The position numbers and the translations under genes are program-made. Below the pieces are notes generated by a model. The model was not told the DNA's origin. It saw nothing but the letters and a program-made list of their open reading frames with translations, and searched no databases. From positions 2,232,001-2,296,000 of the forward strand of contig NZ_CP023564.1 in assembly GCF_002407065.1 (NCBI RefSeq): a stretch of 64,000 nucleotides of DNA, given 5' to 3'. This stretch comes from Brachybacterium ginsengisoli. Its GTDB lineage: Bacteria > Actinomycetota > Actinomycetes > Actinomycetales > Dermabacteraceae. Below, one piece after another: positions 10,171 through 20,651 of this stretch (its first letter is position 1; every line of letters starts with the position of its first letter).

Positions 10171-11502
10171 TCAGCCGCGGACGACGGGCTCGGTGAGCGC
10201 GCCGATCAGCCTCCGGTCCGAGGTGAGCTGCTCCAGCAGCTCGCGCTCGCGGGCCCGGGTCTTCGTCGTCGGCCGCGCGAACAGCACGCTGTGCCGCTCC
10301 ATGCCGAGCGCGACCGCGGTGCGGATCAGATTCCGCATCCCCATCCTGGCCACGGCACCGTGCCGCGCCGCCCAGGCCTCGGTGCGACCGCGCCGGCGCA
10401 TCGAGACCAGCAGCTCCACCTCGTCCGGGGAGAACCAGCCGGCGCGGCCGTACTCGGAGAGCTGACGGCGCAGGATCCGCTTCTCGCGCAGCCGCAGGAA
10501 GAGCACGATGCCCACCAGGAGCAGGAAGATCGGGACCTGCACGCTGGCGTAGTAGCGCAGGAAGCCGCCCAGCGGGGCCTCGGGATCCACGGGGAGGAAG
10601 AAGGTCGAGCCGTTCCACAGCGCGTGCAGCACCATGCCCAGCGAGAGGCCGCCGATGCCGAGCCCGAAGCTCAGCATCAGGCTGCGCCGCTCGGCGGCGA
10701 TGCCCAGGCCCAGTCCGCACAGCGCGGTGAAGGAGACGTGGGCGAAGGGCGAGAGAACGCCGCGCAGGAAGAAGGTCTGCCAGAAGACGGCGACCTCTCC
10801 CCCGGCCTGGGCTTCGTGGAACGAGCGGGCGAAGTACAGGATGTTCTCGGTGAAGGCGAAGCCGCCGGCGATCAGCGCCGCATAGACCACGCCGTCGAGC
10901 GGACCGGCGATGTATCGGCGTCCCCAGATGAGCAGACCGATCAGCCCCGCGGACTTCATCGACTCCTCGATCACCGGTGCCTGCACCGCTGCGCCGAGGA
11001 AGGTGTCCACGACCTCCGTCTCCTTCGCCGGGGAGATCCAGGTGTCGAAGAACCCTCCGAAGAAGAAGGTCAGCAGCACGGAGCCGATGGCGCCCCAGGC
11101 GAAGGCGTAGACCAGCGTCATCCGGGGCTGCGGGGTGTAGCGGTCCAGCCACCAGACCGCCGTGAAGATCATCGCGACCGGGACCAGCGCGGTGGTGAAG
11201 GCGACCAGCGAGGTCCCGAAGCCGAGCGGGAGGATGATGAAGAAGTAGAGCGCGACCGCGGAGGCGGCCAGCATCAGGAAGGACAGGGCGAACAGCACCC
11301 AGCGCACCCAGGGCCTGCGCCGCCGGCGCGGAGCGCTGCTCCCGCCGATCCGACCCGGGGCCGAGGGGTCGACCCGCTCGACGTCGTAGCCGTACGGGTC
11401 CCCCGCGGGCCCGCGGGACCCGGCGGTGCGCCCTGCGGAGGCGGAGGAGCGGGACGGCGGCTGCTGTGCGGGGCGCGGCGGACTCCCGGTCGTGCTCGTC
11501 AC
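10171..11502 (-). CDS. PrsW-family intramembrane metalloprotease
   Basis: Polytopic membrane protein of 443 residues with about eight hydrophobic segments after a basic, Pro/Ser-rich N-terminal tail of about 85 residues. Family motifs are present: VIEESMKSAG (the EExxK motif), AFTENILYFARSF, and HVSFTALCGLGLG/VLHALWNGS with the histidines expected to bind metal. PrsW in Bacillus cleaves an anti-sigma factor; no anti-sigma gene is nearby, so the substrate here is unknown. GTG at 11502 is chosen because AGGA lies 6 nt upstream; an in-frame GTG at 11556 would add 18 residues. About 130 C-terminal residues are cytoplasmic and basic. Confidence 0.85.
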   Translation of the reverse strand: MTSTTGSPPRPAQQPPSRSSASAGRTAGSRGPAGDPYGYDVERVDPSAPGRIGGSSAPRRRRRPWVRWVLFALSFLMLAASAVALYFFIILPLGFGTSLVAFTTALVPVAMIFTAVWWLDRYTPQPRMTLVYAFAWGAIGSVLLTFFFGGFFDTWISPAKETEVVDTFLGAAVQAPVIEESMKSAGLIGLLIWGRRYIAGPLDGVVYAALIAGGFAFTENILYFARSFHEAQAGGEVAVFWQTFFLRGVLSPFAHVSFTALCGLGLGIAAERRSLMLSFGLGIGGLSLGMVLHALWNGSTFFLPVDPEAPLGGFLRYYASVQVPIFLLLVGIVLFLRLREKRILRRQLSEYGRAGWFSPDEVELLVSMRRRGRTEAWAARHGAVARMGMRNLIRTAVALGMERHSVLFARPTTKTRARERELLEQLTSDRRLIGALTEPVVRG

Positions 11503-11594
11503 GGACAGTCCTGCCTCTCCCCCGGTCGGTACGGCCCCCGTCGGCCCCCGCACCACCTGCGGGACCCGCCTCGGTCGGCCTCGGTCATGCTAGC

Positions 11595-12152
11595 TCAGGG
11601 CCACGCGTCGGCATACAGCGCCCGCGTATCGGCCAGGAGCATCGGGATGGCCTTGGTGCGGCCGACGACCGGCAGGAAGTTCGCGTCCCCCGGCCAGCGG
11701 GGCACCACGTGCTGGTGCAGATGCGCGGCGATCCCCGCACCGGCCACCTCGCCCTGGTTCATCCCGAGGTTGAAACCCGCCGGTCGGGAGACCTCCCGGA
11801 CCACACGCATCGCGGTCCGGGTGAGCTCGGCGACCTCCAGGACCTCCACCTCGTCCAGCTCGGTGTAGTCCGAGACGTGACGGAAGGGGCACACCAGGAG
11901 ATGGCCGGAGTTGTACGGGTACAGGTTCAGGATCACGTAGGCGGCGGTCCCGCGATGCACGATCAGCGCGTCCTCGTCGGAGCGCCGCGGTGCGGCGCAG
12001 AAGGGGCACTGCTCGTCGTCGTGCGGATCCTCCGGCTTGTTCTCCCCGCCGATGTACGCCATCCGGTGCGGGGTCCACAGGCGCTGGGTGTCGTCGGGGA
12101 CGCCCGCGAGACCGCGGGCGTCCTCGACGACGGGCTCGGGATCCGAGCTCAC
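11595..12152 (-). CDS. HIT-domain protein, probable Ap4A phosphorylase type
   Basis: Histidine-triad nucleotide-binding protein of 185 residues. The catalytic triad is HLHQH at 144-148 followed by VVPRW; CPFC at 49-52 looks like a zinc site. It resembles the mycobacterial Rv2613c protein, an Ap4A phosphorylase that also sits next to thrS; the specific activity here is inferred from that. The GTG start overlaps the thrS stop as GTGA (12149-12152). This pairing makes sense because aminoacyl-tRNA synthetases generate Ap4A as a side product. Confidence 0.88.
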   Translation of the reverse strand: MSSDPEPVVEDARGLAGVPDDTQRLWTPHRMAYIGGENKPEDPHDDEQCPFCAAPRRSDEDALIVHRGTAAYVILNLYPYNSGHLLVCPFRHVSDYTELDEVEVLEVAELTRTAMRVVREVSRPAGFNLGMNQGEVAGAGIAAHLHQHVVPRWPGDANFLPVVGRTKAIPMLLADTRALYADAWP

Positions 12153-14149
12153 ACCTGCGCCTTGTCGCGGATCGCGGTGACGATCCGATCGACCGCCGCG
12201 TCGACGTCGATGCCGTTGTCCTGGCTGCCGTCGCGCATGCGGAAGGACACCGCGCCCTTCTCCTGGTCCTCGCCGCCGGCGATGAGCAGGAAGGGCACCT
12301 TCTCCTTGGTGTGGGTGCGGATCTTCTTCTGCATCCGGTCGTCGGAGGCGTCGACCTCGACCCGCACGCCGTGGGAACGCAGCTTCGCAGCGACCTCCTC
12401 GAGGTACGGCACGTACTCGGCGGCGACGGGGATGCCCACCACCTGCACGGGCGACAGCCACACCGGGAACGCTCCCGCATAGTGCTCGAGCAGCACGCCG
12501 AAGAACCGCTCGATCGAGCCGAACAGCGCACGGTGGATCATCACCGGGCGCTGGCGCGAGCCGTCGGAGGCGGTGTACTCCAGCTCGAACAGCTCCGGCT
12601 CGAAGAAGTCGAGCTGAATGGTGGAGAGCTGCCAGGTGCGGCCGATCGCGTCCTTCGCCTGGACGGAGATCTTCGGGCCGTAGAAGGCGGCACCGCCCGG
12701 ATCCGGGACCAGCTCGAGACCGGAGGCGGTGGCGACCTCCTCGAGGGTGCGGGTCGCCTCCTCCCAGGTGGAGTCGTCCCCGACGGACTTCTCCGGGTCG
12801 CGGGTGGAGAGCTCGAGGTAGAAGTCCTCCAGGCCGTAGTCGCGCAGCAGGTCGAGCACGAAGCCGAGGAGGCCGGCGAGCTCCTCCTTCATCTGCTCAC
12901 GGGTGGTGTAGATGTGCGCATCGTCCTGGGTGAACCCGCGGGCGCGGGTCAGGCCGTGCACCACGCCGGACTTCTCGTAGCGGTAGACGTGCCCGAACTC
13001 GAACAGCCGCAGCGGCAGCTCGCGGTACGACCGGCCGCGGGAGCTGTAGACGAGGTTGTGCATCGGGCAGTTCATGGGCTTGAGGTAGTAGTCCTGACCC
13101 TGCTTGGTGACGTTGCCGTCCGCGTCCACCTCCTCGTCCACGTGCATCGGGGGGTACATGCCCTCCGCGTACCACTCCAGGTGCTTGGAGGTCTCGAAGA
13201 GGTTCTTCTTGGTGATGTGGGGGGTGGAGACGAAGGAGTAGCCCGACTCGATGTGCCGACGGCGCGAGTACTCCTCCATCTCCATCTTGATCATGGCGCC
13301 CTTGGGATGGAACACCGGCAGGCCGGAGCCGATCTCGTCGGGGAAGGAGAACAGGTCCAGCTCGCTGCCCAGGCGTCGGTGATCGCGGCGCTCCGCCTCG
13401 GCGATGCGCTCCTGGTGGGCGCGCAGCTCCTCCTTGGAGGGCCAGGCGGTGCCGTAGACCCTCTGCAGCATCGGGTTCTTCTCGCTGCCGCGCCAGTAGG
13501 CCGCTGCCGAGCGGGTCAGCGCGAAGCCGTTGCCGATCAGCTTGGTGCTGGGCAGGTGCGGGCCGCGGCAGAGATCCGTCCAGACGGTCTCGCCCTTCTT
13601 GTCCACGTTGTCGTACATGGACAGGCCGCCCTCGCCGACCTCGACGCTCGCGCCCTCGGCAGCATCGCCCGCGGTGGACTTCAGACCGATGAGCTCGAGC
13701 TTGTACGGCTCCGCCGACTCCTCGGCGCGCGCGGCGTCATCGGTGATCTCCCGGCGCACGAAGCGCTGACCGGACTTGATGATCCGGTTCATCTCCTTCT
13801 CGAGGCCCTTGAGGGACTCGGGGGTGAACGGCTCGGCGACGTCGAAGTCGTAGTAGAAGCCGTCGGTGATCGGCGGGCCGATCCCGAGCTTCGCGTCCGG
13901 GTTCGTCTTCTGGACGGCCTGGGCGAGCACGTGGGCCGCGCTGTGGCGGAGGATCGAGAGCCCGTCGGGGCTCGAGATGTCGACGCCCTCGACGACCTGG
14001 TCGGCCGCGAGCACGGTGTCCAGGTCCCGCAGCTCGCCGTCGATGCGCAGGGCGATGGTCGAGGCGGTGCCGGCGAAGAGCTCGGTGCCCGTGGTCCCCT
14101 CGTCGATGTGCTGGGGTGATCCGTCGAGGGTGATGGCGATCTGTGCCAC
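12149..14149 (-). CDS. thrS: Threonine-tRNA ligase
   Basis: Charges tRNA-Thr. The 666-residue protein has an N-terminal TGS domain, the editing domain with [11 protein letters not shown], the class II catalytic core with the zinc-site region [28 protein letters not shown] and [10 protein letters not shown] (motif 2), motif 3 in the [18 protein letters not shown] region, and a C-terminal anticodon-binding domain ([21 protein letters not shown]). The start is GTG with AAGGAG about 8 nt upstream. No T-box leader is evident; only a small GC hairpin (14174-14196) and a TACCAT -10-like box were noticed upstream. Confidence 0.97.
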   Translation of the reverse strand: MAQIAITLDGSPQHIDEGTTGTELFAGTASTIALRIDGELRDLDTVLAADQVVEGVDISSPDGLSILRHSAAHVLAQAVQKTNPDAKLGIGPPITDGFYYDFDVAEPFTPESLKGLEKEMNRIIKSGQRFVRREITDDAARAEESAEPYKLELIGLKSTAGDAAEGASVEVGEGGLSMYDNVDKKGETVWTDLCRGPHLPSTKLIGNGFALTRSAAAYWRGSEKNPMLQRVYGTAWPSKEELRAHQERIAEAERRDHRRLGSELDLFSFPDEIGSGLPVFHPKGAMIKMEMEEYSRRRHIESGYSFVSTPHITKKNLFETSKHLEWYAEGMYPPMHVDEEVDADGNVTKQGQDYYLKPMNCPMHNLVYSSRGRSYRELPLRLFEFGHVYRYEKSGVVHGLTRARGFTQDDAHIYTTREQMKEELAGLLGFVLDLLRDYGLEDFYLELSTRDPEKSVGDDSTWEEATRTLEEVATASGLELVPDPGGAAFYGPKISVQAKDAIGRTWQLSTIQLDFFEPELFELEYTASDGSRQRPVMIHRALFGSIERFFGVLLEHYAGAFPVWLSPVQVVGIPVAAEYVPYLEEVAAKLRSHGVRVEVDASDDRMQKKIRTHTKEKVPFLLIAGGEDQEKGAVSFRMRDGSQDNGIDVDAAVDRIVTAIRDKAQV

Positions 14150-14344
14150 GGGGGTGCTCCTTGTGTTCGGGTCGAGCCGGCCGACGATGCCGGCTCCACG
14201 ACAGATGGTATCCGCCGCCCGACGACGGGGCCGACCCGCGCCGTCGAGTTCCGTGCGTCACGATCCGGCGGTGAGTCCGTGCACATCGACGCCCGGGGCG
14301 GCTGGTCGGAGCACCGTCGCCGGACCTCCGGATTGTCGGATCGC

Positions 14345-14350
14345 TATCCT
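14345..14350 (+). promoter_or_regulatory. Possible -10 box of the BCCT transporter gene
   Basis: TATCCT precedes the transporter gene by about 80 nt. The -35 region is poor. An AGGAAGGAG at 14375-14383 looks like a ribosome-binding site but has no start codon at a suitable distance in the transporter frame. Confidence 0.35.
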
Positions 14351-14426
14351 GATGCCGCACGACATCCCCTCCCCAGGAAGGAGTGCGCCCTCCTCCGTCC
14401 CGCAGCGGGCGGTCCCGGGCGTCTTC

Positions 14427-16301
14427 ATGAGTCAGAACACACAGACGACCAAGGACCTCCTCGAGGACCTCCGCAGCGCGGAGCCTCGACGGCGCAAGCG
14501 TGACAAGCCGGGACTCGACATGGTGGTCTTCGGGACCGCCGGGATCCTCGCCATCGCCTTCGTGGTGTGGGGCCTGATCTCCCCGAACGGCCTCGGCGCC
14601 GTCGCGACCGGGGCCCTGAACGGCGTGATGGACAACTTCGGCTGGCTGTACGTGATCGCGGCGACGGTGTTCACCGTCTTCGTCATCGTCGTGGCCTTCT
14701 CCCGCTTCGGCCGCATCCCTCTGGGACGCGACGGCGAGGAGCCCCAGTTCAAGACCGCCTCGTGGATCTCGATGATGTTCGCGACCGGCATGGGCATCGG
14801 CCTCGTCTTCTACGGCGTGGGCGAGCCGCTCTTCTTCTACATGTCTCCCCCGCCGGGCACCGTCGAGGGCCAGACGCCCGAGGCGATGACCACCGCGATG
14901 GGCACCACCCTGTTCCACTGGACCCTGTACCCGTGGGCGATGTACGCGATCGTCGGCCTGGGCATGGCCTACGGCACCTTCCGCCTGGGCCGTTCGCAGC
15001 TGTTCTCCTCGATGTTCGCCTCCCTCTTCGGGGAGCGGGTCAACCAGAGCATAGGCGGCCGCGTCATCAACATCCTCGCGATCCTCGCGACCCTCTTCGG
15101 CTCGGCCTGCTCGCTGGGCCTGGGCGCCCTGCAGATCGGCGGCGGCATCGAGTCCGTCGGCATCATGGCCGATGTGACCTCCCCCGTGCTGGTCATCATC
15201 ATCGCGATCCTCACCGCCTGCTTCGTCGCCTCGGCGGTCTCCGGCGTCGAGCGCGGCATCCAGTACCTCTCGAACATCAACATGGTGCTCGCGGTGGTCC
15301 TGGCCCTGATCGTCTTCATCGGCGGGCCGACGCTCTTCATCCTCAACGTGATCCCGAACGCCGTGGGCGGCTTCATCGGGGACCTGCCCGAGATGGCCTC
15401 GCGCACCGCCGCCGGCGGCGACGAGTCGCTGTCCGAGTGGATGAGCACCTGGACCATCTTCTACTGGGCCTGGTGGGTCTCGTGGTGCCCCTTCGTGGGC
15501 CTGTTCATCGGCCGCATCTCCCGCGGCCGCACCATCCGGCAGTTCGTCGTCGGCGTGCTGCTGGTGCCCTCCGTGGTCTCGCTGCTGTGGTTCGCCGTGT
15601 TCGGCGGCGGCGCGATCGGTCTGCAGGAGCGCGCCGAGCGCGCGGAGGACAGCTCGAAGATGCTCTCCCAGATCGTCGACGGCGCCCCCGACATCAACTT
15701 CGACCTGATCCTGTTCGACGCCCTGCGCGCCCTGCCCCTCCCGGGCTTCGTGCTCGCGGCGCTCATGGTCCTCACCGTGGTGCTCATCGCCATCTTCTTC
15801 GTGACCGGTGCCGACTCGGCATCGATCGTCATGGGCGGTCTGAGCGAGAAGGGCGCCGAGGAGCCGACCCGCAAGGTCGTCATCTTCTGGGGCGTGGCCA
15901 CCGGCGCGGTCGCGGCGATCATGCTGCTGGCCGGCGGCAGCGACCCTGCCGCGGCGCTCAACGGCCTGAAGAACATCACGATCGTGGCCTCGCTGCCCTT
16001 CGTGATCGTCATGCTCCTGCTGTGCGTGGCGATCTGGAAGGATCTCTCCCGCGATCCGCTGATGATCCGCAACCGCCTCGCGCGGCACATCCTCGAGGAC
16101 TCCGTGGAGACGGCGATCGACCGTCACGACGGCGAGCCCTTCGAGCTCCGCACGGTGGAGACGGTCGTCGAGGTCACCCCGGCCGATGCGAAGAAGCTGG
16201 ATGACGAGAACGAGGCGCGCCAGCGCTCGCGCTCCGGCTCCGCCGCTTCGACGTCGACCGAGGACGTCCCGCCCGCGGGCGACGACACGCCTCGCAGCTG
16301 A
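14427..16301 (+). CDS. BCCT-family osmolyte transporter (betaine/carnitine/choline type)
   Basis: Sodium- or proton-coupled uptake of trimethylammonium compounds such as glycine betaine, mainly for osmoprotection. About 624 residues with twelve expected membrane helices. Family signatures are seen: GMGIGLVFYGVGEPLFFY, WTLYPWAMYAIVGLGMAY, and the tryptophan-rich TM8 box WTIFYWAWWVSWCPFVGLFI. The final ~60 residues are charged and Ser-rich, as in osmosensing tails. The substrate cannot be fixed from motifs. The start is uncertain: ATG at 14427 lacks a ribosome-binding site, and ATG at 14352 would add 25 residues. It converges on the peptidase E-like gene across a strong terminator. Confidence 0.92.
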   Translation: MSQNTQTTKDLLEDLRSAEPRRRKRDKPGLDMVVFGTAGILAIAFVVWGLISPNGLGAVATGALNGVMDNFGWLYVIAATVFTVFVIVVAFSRFGRIPLGRDGEEPQFKTASWISMMFATGMGIGLVFYGVGEPLFFYMSPPPGTVEGQTPEAMTTAMGTTLFHWTLYPWAMYAIVGLGMAYGTFRLGRSQLFSSMFASLFGERVNQSIGGRVINILAILATLFGSACSLGLGALQIGGGIESVGIMADVTSPVLVIIIAILTACFVASAVSGVERGIQYLSNINMVLAVVLALIVFIGGPTLFILNVIPNAVGGFIGDLPEMASRTAAGGDESLSEWMSTWTIFYWAWWVSWCPFVGLFIGRISRGRTIRQFVVGVLLVPSVVSLLWFAVFGGGAIGLQERAERAEDSSKMLSQIVDGAPDINFDLILFDALRALPLPGFVLAALMVLTVVLIAIFFVTGADSASIVMGGLSEKGAEEPTRKVVIFWGVATGAVAAIMLLAGGSDPAAALNGLKNITIVASLPFVIVMLLLCVAIWKDLSRDPLMIRNRLARHILEDSVETAIDRHDGEPFELRTVETVVEVTPADAKKLDDENEARQRSRSGSAASTSTEDVPPAGDDTPRS

Positions 16302-16342
16302 CACGCACCGCTGAGCCGGCACCGCCGGCTTCCACAGCGCTC

Positions 16343-16372
16343 GAGGGCCCCTGCCGCACGGCAGGGGCCCTC
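16343..16372. terminator. Bidirectional intrinsic terminator
   Basis: Perfect 14-bp stem (arms 16343-16356 and 16359-16372, beginning GAGGGCCCCTGCCG) lying between the convergent BCCT and peptidase genes. A weak T-rich stretch (GTCGTTCT) follows on the plus strand. Confidence 0.8.
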
Positions 16373-16394
16373 GTCGTTCTCCTCCATGGCCGCA

Positions 16395-17081
16395 TCACGG
16401 CTCGAACAGCTCCCAGGTGCCCTCGGAGACGACCTCGACCTGGTGGTCGACGATCCGCAGTGCGGTGTCGTCGTCGATCGCAGAGGTCGGCACGGGGATC
16501 CCTGCCGCCCAGCGCCTGATCTCCTCGAGGGCGGCGTCGGGCATCGAGGGATGGCCCAGATGCGGGTACGGCGTGACGTCGACGAGGCCCAGGGCGCGGT
16601 CGGCGTCACGACCCCTGTCGTCCCCCTCGGGCACGAACTCCCGGTCGAACTCGGCATCGCAGTTGTACGGGGTCACAGCGATGCTGCCCGCACTGACCCC
16701 GAGGTACACCGTGCCGGTCAGCTCCGGCAGGAGGTCTGCGAGACCCGACTCCCTCATCCAGTGGCACAGGTGGAGGACGTCCCCTCCCCACACGATGAGC
16801 ACGTCGGCCTCGCGGAGCGCAGGCACCCAGCTCTCCCGCCGGATGCTCGGCAGGGCCGTGAGCTCGAGGACCCCGACGGACTTCCATCCCAGGCCCGCCG
16901 CCCGGTCGCCGCCCGCTCCGGCGATCGCGTCCCAGGCGCTCCCGGCACCCCCGGGGAAGGGGTGGAGACCGGTCGGGACGAAGAGCGCGGCGGCCTCGGA
17001 GATCGGCTTGCCGAGCAGGTCCACGAGCGTGCTCTCGATTCTCGGGTTGGTGACCCCGGAGGAGGTGAGGAGGAATTTCAT
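16395..17081 (-). CDS. Peptidase E-like protein (S51 family)
   Basis: Serine peptidase-like protein of 228 residues, the size of dipeptidase E, which cleaves N-terminal Asp-X dipeptides. The nucleophile elbow YLGVSAGSIAVTPY contains the expected serine; ADVLIVWGGDVLHL precedes it and YPHLGHPSMPD supplies a candidate histidine. Several actinobacterial relatives act as cyanophycinase-like or general S51 hydrolases, so the substrate is open. ATG at 17081 has GAGG 5 nt upstream. Its leader holds two perfect palindromes (17109-17126 and 17135-17156). Confidence 0.82.
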   Translation of the reverse strand: MKFLLTSSGVTNPRIESTLVDLLGKPISEAAALFVPTGLHPFPGGAGSAWDAIAGAGGDRAAGLGWKSVGVLELTALPSIRRESWVPALREADVLIVWGGDVLHLCHWMRESGLADLLPELTGTVYLGVSAGSIAVTPYNCDAEFDREFVPEGDDRGRDADRALGLVDVTPYPHLGHPSMPDAALEEIRRWAAGIPVPTSAIDDDTALRIVDHQVEVVSEGTWELFEP

Positions 17082-17108
17082 GACGACCTCGAGCGCGTCT
17101 GCGGGGTG

Positions 17109-17156
17109 CCGCACGGCGCCGTGCGGACCTGATCGCAGGCTCGACGTCGAGCCTGC
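17109..17156. promoter_or_regulatory. Two perfect palindromes in the leader of the peptidase E-like gene
   Basis: An 18-bp perfect palindrome (17109-17126, CCGCACGGC and its mirror) and a 22-bp one (17135-17156, GCAGGCTCGAC and its mirror) are separated by 8 bp. They lie between a TACGAT -10-like box (17177-17182, minus strand) and the ATG at 17081. They could be operators for dimeric regulators or RNA hairpins in the leader. Confidence 0.5.
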
Positions 17157-17208
17157 CCATGATGATGGTGGCCGACATCGTACCGATCGGCGGCGGACCA
17201 CCCCATGC

Positions 17209-17243
17209 AGAAGGGCCCCGATCGTGATGATCGGGGCCCTTCT
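17209..17243 (-). terminator. Terminator after the minus-strand tRNA group
   Basis: 15-bp perfect stem (17209-17223 with 17229-17243, loop GTGAT on the plus strand), immediately downstream of tRNA-Val(GAC) in the direction of transcription. The minus-strand 3' arm ends CCCTTCT. Confidence 0.75.
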
Positions 17244-17248
17244 ACTGC

Positions 17249-17323
17249 TGGTGGGCGATACTGGGATCGAACCAGTGACCTCTTCCGTGTCAGGGAAGCG
17301 CGCTACCGCTGCGCCAATCGCCC
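17249..17323 (-). tRNA. tRNA-Val (GAC)
   Basis: Minus-strand cloverleaf with acceptor stem GGGCGAT/ATCGCCC, anticodon loop CTGACAC (anticodon GAC), T-arm GGTTCGATCC and an encoded CCA end at 17249-17251. Identical over 75 nt to the plus-strand copy at 18189-18263. Confidence 0.96.
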
Positions 17324-17349
17324 GGGCGGCGCCCGTCAGGGGCCGTCGG

Positions 17350-17420
17350 AGGTGGGTACGGGATTCGAACCCGTGTACACGGCTTTGCAGGCCGTTGCCT
17401 CGCCTCTCGGCCAACCCACC
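17350..17420 (-). tRNA. tRNA-Cys (GCA)
   Basis: Minus-strand cloverleaf with acceptor stem GGTGGGT/ACCCACC, anticodon loop CTGCAAA (GCA) and T-arm GGGTTCGAATCCC. The 3' CCA is not encoded (TCCG follows the stem). Confidence 0.95.
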
Positions 17421-17485
17421 ACAGATGCCGGAGCATCTATGGGAAACGGCGCTCCCGACGAGTCGTCGAGCGCGCCGCTCCTCGG

Positions 17486-17558
17486 AGCGGACGACCGGAT
17501 TCGAACCGGCGACCCTCACCTTGGCAAGGTGATGCTCTACCAACTGAGCTACGTCCGC
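17486..17558 (-). tRNA. tRNA-Gly (GCC)
   Basis: Minus-strand cloverleaf with acceptor stem GCGGACG/CGTCCGC, anticodon loop TTGCCAA (GCC) and T-arm CCGGTTCGAATCCGG. No encoded CCA. The mature part is identical to the plus-strand copy at 18087. Confidence 0.96.
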
Positions 17559-17584
17559 AGGACAGGGATCCGAGGATCCTGCCG

Positions 17585-17656
17585 TGGGCGATACTGGGAT
17601 CGAACCAGTGACCTCTTCCGTGTGAAGGAAGCGCGCTACCCCTGCGCCAATCGCCC
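17585..17656 (-). tRNA. tRNA-Val (CAC)
   Basis: Minus-strand cloverleaf with anticodon loop TTCACAC (CAC). It differs from the neighbouring tRNA-Val(GAC) at only three positions (one in the D-loop, loop base 32, and anticodon base 34). No encoded CCA. First of the four minus-strand tRNAs; a weak -10-like TAAGCT lies at 17706-17711. Confidence 0.94.
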
Positions 17657-18086
17657 GAAGATGAAGGACATCTCCGCCATCCGCCCTTCCGAGCGGACTC
17701 GAAGAAGCTTACACGCTGCCGAGGGGTGCTCGCGACGCGCCAGGTGTGACCTGCATCCCGTCACGCGAGAACAGAACCCGGCAGTGACCTCCCGCTGCAC
17801 CTCTCGCACCCGCTCCCCCGGCACGCCCTCGACAGGCATGCGCCGGCCCCGCCGAACCGTCGGGCGGCCGGGCCGGCGAGATCGCCGGACGGCCGGATCC
17901 CGGCGAGCGCCGTCGATGTCTCGACCCCCGATGACCCTCGGCGGAGGACCTCTCGTCCGGGAGCCCTCCCCAGGGCCCGCTGCCCGGTCGGAGGGCCCGG
18001 CGGTGACCTCGGCCACTGCGGGCTCTCTGCATTTGCGCCGCAGGCCGGAGCCGCATATCGTATTCCTTCGTCGGCTCAGCCGATGT
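17657..18086. other. 430-bp intergenic region between the two tRNA groups
   Basis: Separates divergent tRNA groups. I see only promoter-like sequence at the two ends: TAAGCT (17706-17711, minus) and a TTGCGC/TATCGT pair (18033-18061, plus). Short open frames across it have no ribosome-binding site or recognisable motif, so I do not call a gene. Confidence 0.6.
18033..18061 (+). promoter_or_regulatory. Promoter of the plus-strand tRNA-Gly/tRNA-Val pair
   Basis: TTGCGC (18033-18038) and TATCGT (18056-18061) are separated by exactly 17 bp. Transcription would begin about 20 nt before tRNA-Gly. Confidence 0.65.
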
Positions 18087-18162
18087 GCGGACGTAGCTCA
18101 GTTGGTAGAGCATCACCTTGCCAAGGTGAGGGTCGCCGGTTCGAATCCGGTCGTCCGCTCCA
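18087..18162 (+). tRNA. tRNA-Gly (GCC)
   Basis: Plus-strand cloverleaf with anticodon GCC and an encoded CCA at 18160-18162, unlike the otherwise identical inverted copy at 17486-17558. Confidence 0.96.
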
Positions 18163-18188
18163 ACACTCCCCGCGTCCTCGGACGCACC

Positions 18189-18263
18189 GGGCGATTGGCG
18201 CAGCGGTAGCGCGCTTCCCTGACACGGAAGAGGTCACTGGTTCGATCCCAGTATCGCCCACCA
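18189..18263 (+). tRNA. tRNA-Val (GAC)
   Basis: Plus-strand cloverleaf with anticodon GAC and encoded CCA (18261-18263), 26 nt after tRNA-Gly. Exact inverted duplicate of 17249-17323. Confidence 0.96.
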
Positions 18264-18265
18264 CA

Positions 18266-18297
18266 GAAGGCCCCCTCGCAGCAGCGAGGGGGCCTTC
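18266..18297 (+). terminator. Terminator after the plus-strand tRNA pair
   Basis: 14-bp stem (18266-18279 with 18284-18297, loop AGCA) starting 3 nt after tRNA-Val. No long T run follows. Confidence 0.8.
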
Positions 18298-18352
18298 GTC
18301 ATGCCGGTGACGCGCCCCCGGCGTCCGATGCCTCGCCGTCCCCTGCGACGTC

Positions 18353-18358
18353 TACTCT
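18353..18358 (+). promoter_or_regulatory. -10 box placing the glgX transcript start at its ATG
   Basis: TACTCT is followed by exactly 6 nt and then ATG (18365), so transcription should begin at or next to the start codon. No ribosome-binding site is present. The -35 is weak. Confidence 0.5.
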
Positions 18359-18364
18359 GAGCAC

Positions 18365-20530
<2,166 letters not shown>

Positions 20531-20651
20531 GGCCCGCCTGGGAAGCTCCCCTCCAGGACCACCCGAGACAGCAAGAGACCGACTGAGACCGAGCGGCCCG
20601 CCCCGGACCACGATCGAGGCCCGTGGGTGCGACGAAGGAGAGCATCGCCCT

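Noticed and set aside
14150-14340. T-box or other riboswitch in the thrS leader
   Set aside because: No T-box sequence or specifier stem was found; only one 8-bp GC hairpin is present.
17636-18116. Small protein gene between the tRNA groups
   Set aside because: Open frames run into tRNA genes, lack ribosome-binding sites and have no recognisable product.
17249-18263. Integrated element or attachment site at the tRNA genes
   Set aside because: No integrase, phage gene, direct repeat of a tRNA 3' end or change in base composition was seen; the repeats are whole tRNA genes in inverted order.
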